Source: CAZWVA01 sp964636885
GTDB taxonomy: Bacteria; Desulfobacterota_D; UBA1144; Nemesobacterales; CSP1-2
Assembly: GCA_964636885.1 (NCBI GenBank)
Contig: CAZWVA010000092.1
Span: forward strand, 1-5,603
Direction: 5' to 3'
Length of the DNA: 5,603 nucleotides
Below, piece after piece: positions 5,186 through 5,603 of the stretch (within the stretch, counting starts at the first letter, position 1; each line of letters starts with the position of its first letter). A program made the translations under genes and the position numbers. Below the pieces are notes generated by a model. That model was not told the origin of the DNA, searched no databases, and saw nothing but the letters and a program-made list of their open reading frames with translations.

Positions 5186-5603
5186 CTATCCCCCGCGCCT
5201 GTCTACTACGTATTTACTGCCCGAGATGGATTTAGCGTAGTTCTTTAGCTCGGCGGCTATCTCTCCGATCTCTAGGTGGCTTTTGAGTTCGCGCTTCTGG
5301 TTTGTAACGACGGCGATCGAAAGACTTATTATTGGAAACGATACCTCCTGCCCTTGACGCGTCACCCCTATGAGGTAACCCCTTTCCCTGTCCTCAGGAT
5401 CGTAAAGATGGGGGATCTTATTATCAAACATCTCGATGGTGGAACTACAGATAGCCTCGTACCTCTCAGGTGTGGTAACTACAAGAAAGTCGTCCCCCCC
5501 TATATGCCCTATAAAGTCTTCGCTCGCACCATGTTTGGCGACCGCCGCTTCTATTATCTTAGCCGTGGCCTGTATGACCTCGTTTCCCCTGGCGTATCCG
5601 TAT
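5186..5603 (-). CDS. GGDEF-family protein with GGDDF signature, C-terminal part (5' end outside window)
   Basis: The reverse frame is open from the window edge through 138 residues to TAG at 5186-5188. It reads YGYARGNEVI (counterpart of the GGDEF YGHxxGDxVL helix), then GHIGGDDFLVV, then SFPIISLSIAVV (the late beta-strand with the usual S-x-G/A pattern). It ends IAAELKNYAKS and YVVDRR. This is the C-terminal two-thirds or so of a GGDEF domain, whose canonical members make cyclic di-GMP. The active-site motif is GGDDF rather than GGDEF/GGEEF, the GD of the upstream helix is GN, and the inhibitory RxxD site is AxxD. Catalysis is therefore doubtful, and a nucleotide-binding or variant-cyclase role is possible. 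An insert with LYDPEDRERGYL and a QGQ segment after the motif matches a GGDDF subfamily I recall from delta-proteobacterial-type genomes. The N-terminal sensor or receiver domain is not in view. It is the first visible gene of the leftward operon. Confidence 0.85.
   Translation of the reverse strand, partial: YGYARGNEVIQATAKIIEAAVAKHGASEDFIGHIGGDDFLVVTTPERYEAICSSTIEMFDNKIPHLYDPEDRERGYLIGVTRQGQEVSFPIISLSIAVVTNQKRELKSHLEIGEIAAELKNYAKSISGSKYVVDRRGG

Noticed and set aside
5186..5431. Separate 81-residue gene starting at ATG 5431
   Set aside because: The same frame is open upstream to the window edge and encodes the GGDDF motif, so this ATG is internal to a larger protein.

Overview
The window looks like a bacterial chromosome of mid GC content crossed at its left end by the edge of an integrated mobile element. 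A lipobox-bearing lipoprotein points to a cell with a lipoprotein-sorting envelope, probably Gram-negative. Arginine is often written AGG and isoleucine ATA, and the ATPase and GGDEF-variant families resemble those I associate with deltaproteobacterial or Nitrospirota-like lineages. That taxonomic reading is weak. I cannot name a species.

Left part (1 to about 1260): the end of an integrative element. It holds the C-terminal tail of a small basic protein, then a complete tyrosine recombinase (123-1220, +) whose stop lies 6 bp from the CCA end of a tRNA-Glu(CUC) gene (1227-1304, -). A phage-type integrase pointing at a tRNA 3' end is the classic layout of a tRNA-integrated element. The tRNA 3' part is the likely attachment core, and the rest of the element lies to the left outside the window. 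Short repeats and a hairpin sit in the last 65 bp of the integrase gene.

Middle (1305-3141): about 220 bp hold the tRNA promoter (-), a candidate promoter for the next gene (+) and a perfect 13-bp palindrome. They precede a HerA/DUF87-type hexameric ATPase (1525-3141, +), with no NurA nuclease gene in view.

Right part (3152-5603, all -): an apparent operon read right to left. It comprises a GGDEF-family protein with a GGDDF signature (5' end outside the window), a small coiled-coil lipoprotein, and argH (argininosuccinate lyase, arginine biosynthesis). ArgH starts at a TTG with a strong Shine-Dalgarno sequence, after a 98-bp leader with mutually exclusive hairpins. argH and the ATPase gene converge with only 10 bp between their stop codons.

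I do not see a clearly new multi-gene system. The observations most worth a second look are the element boundary, the possible argH leader switch, the orphan HerA-like ATPase with its operator-like palindrome, and the variant GGDEF protein beside a lipoprotein.
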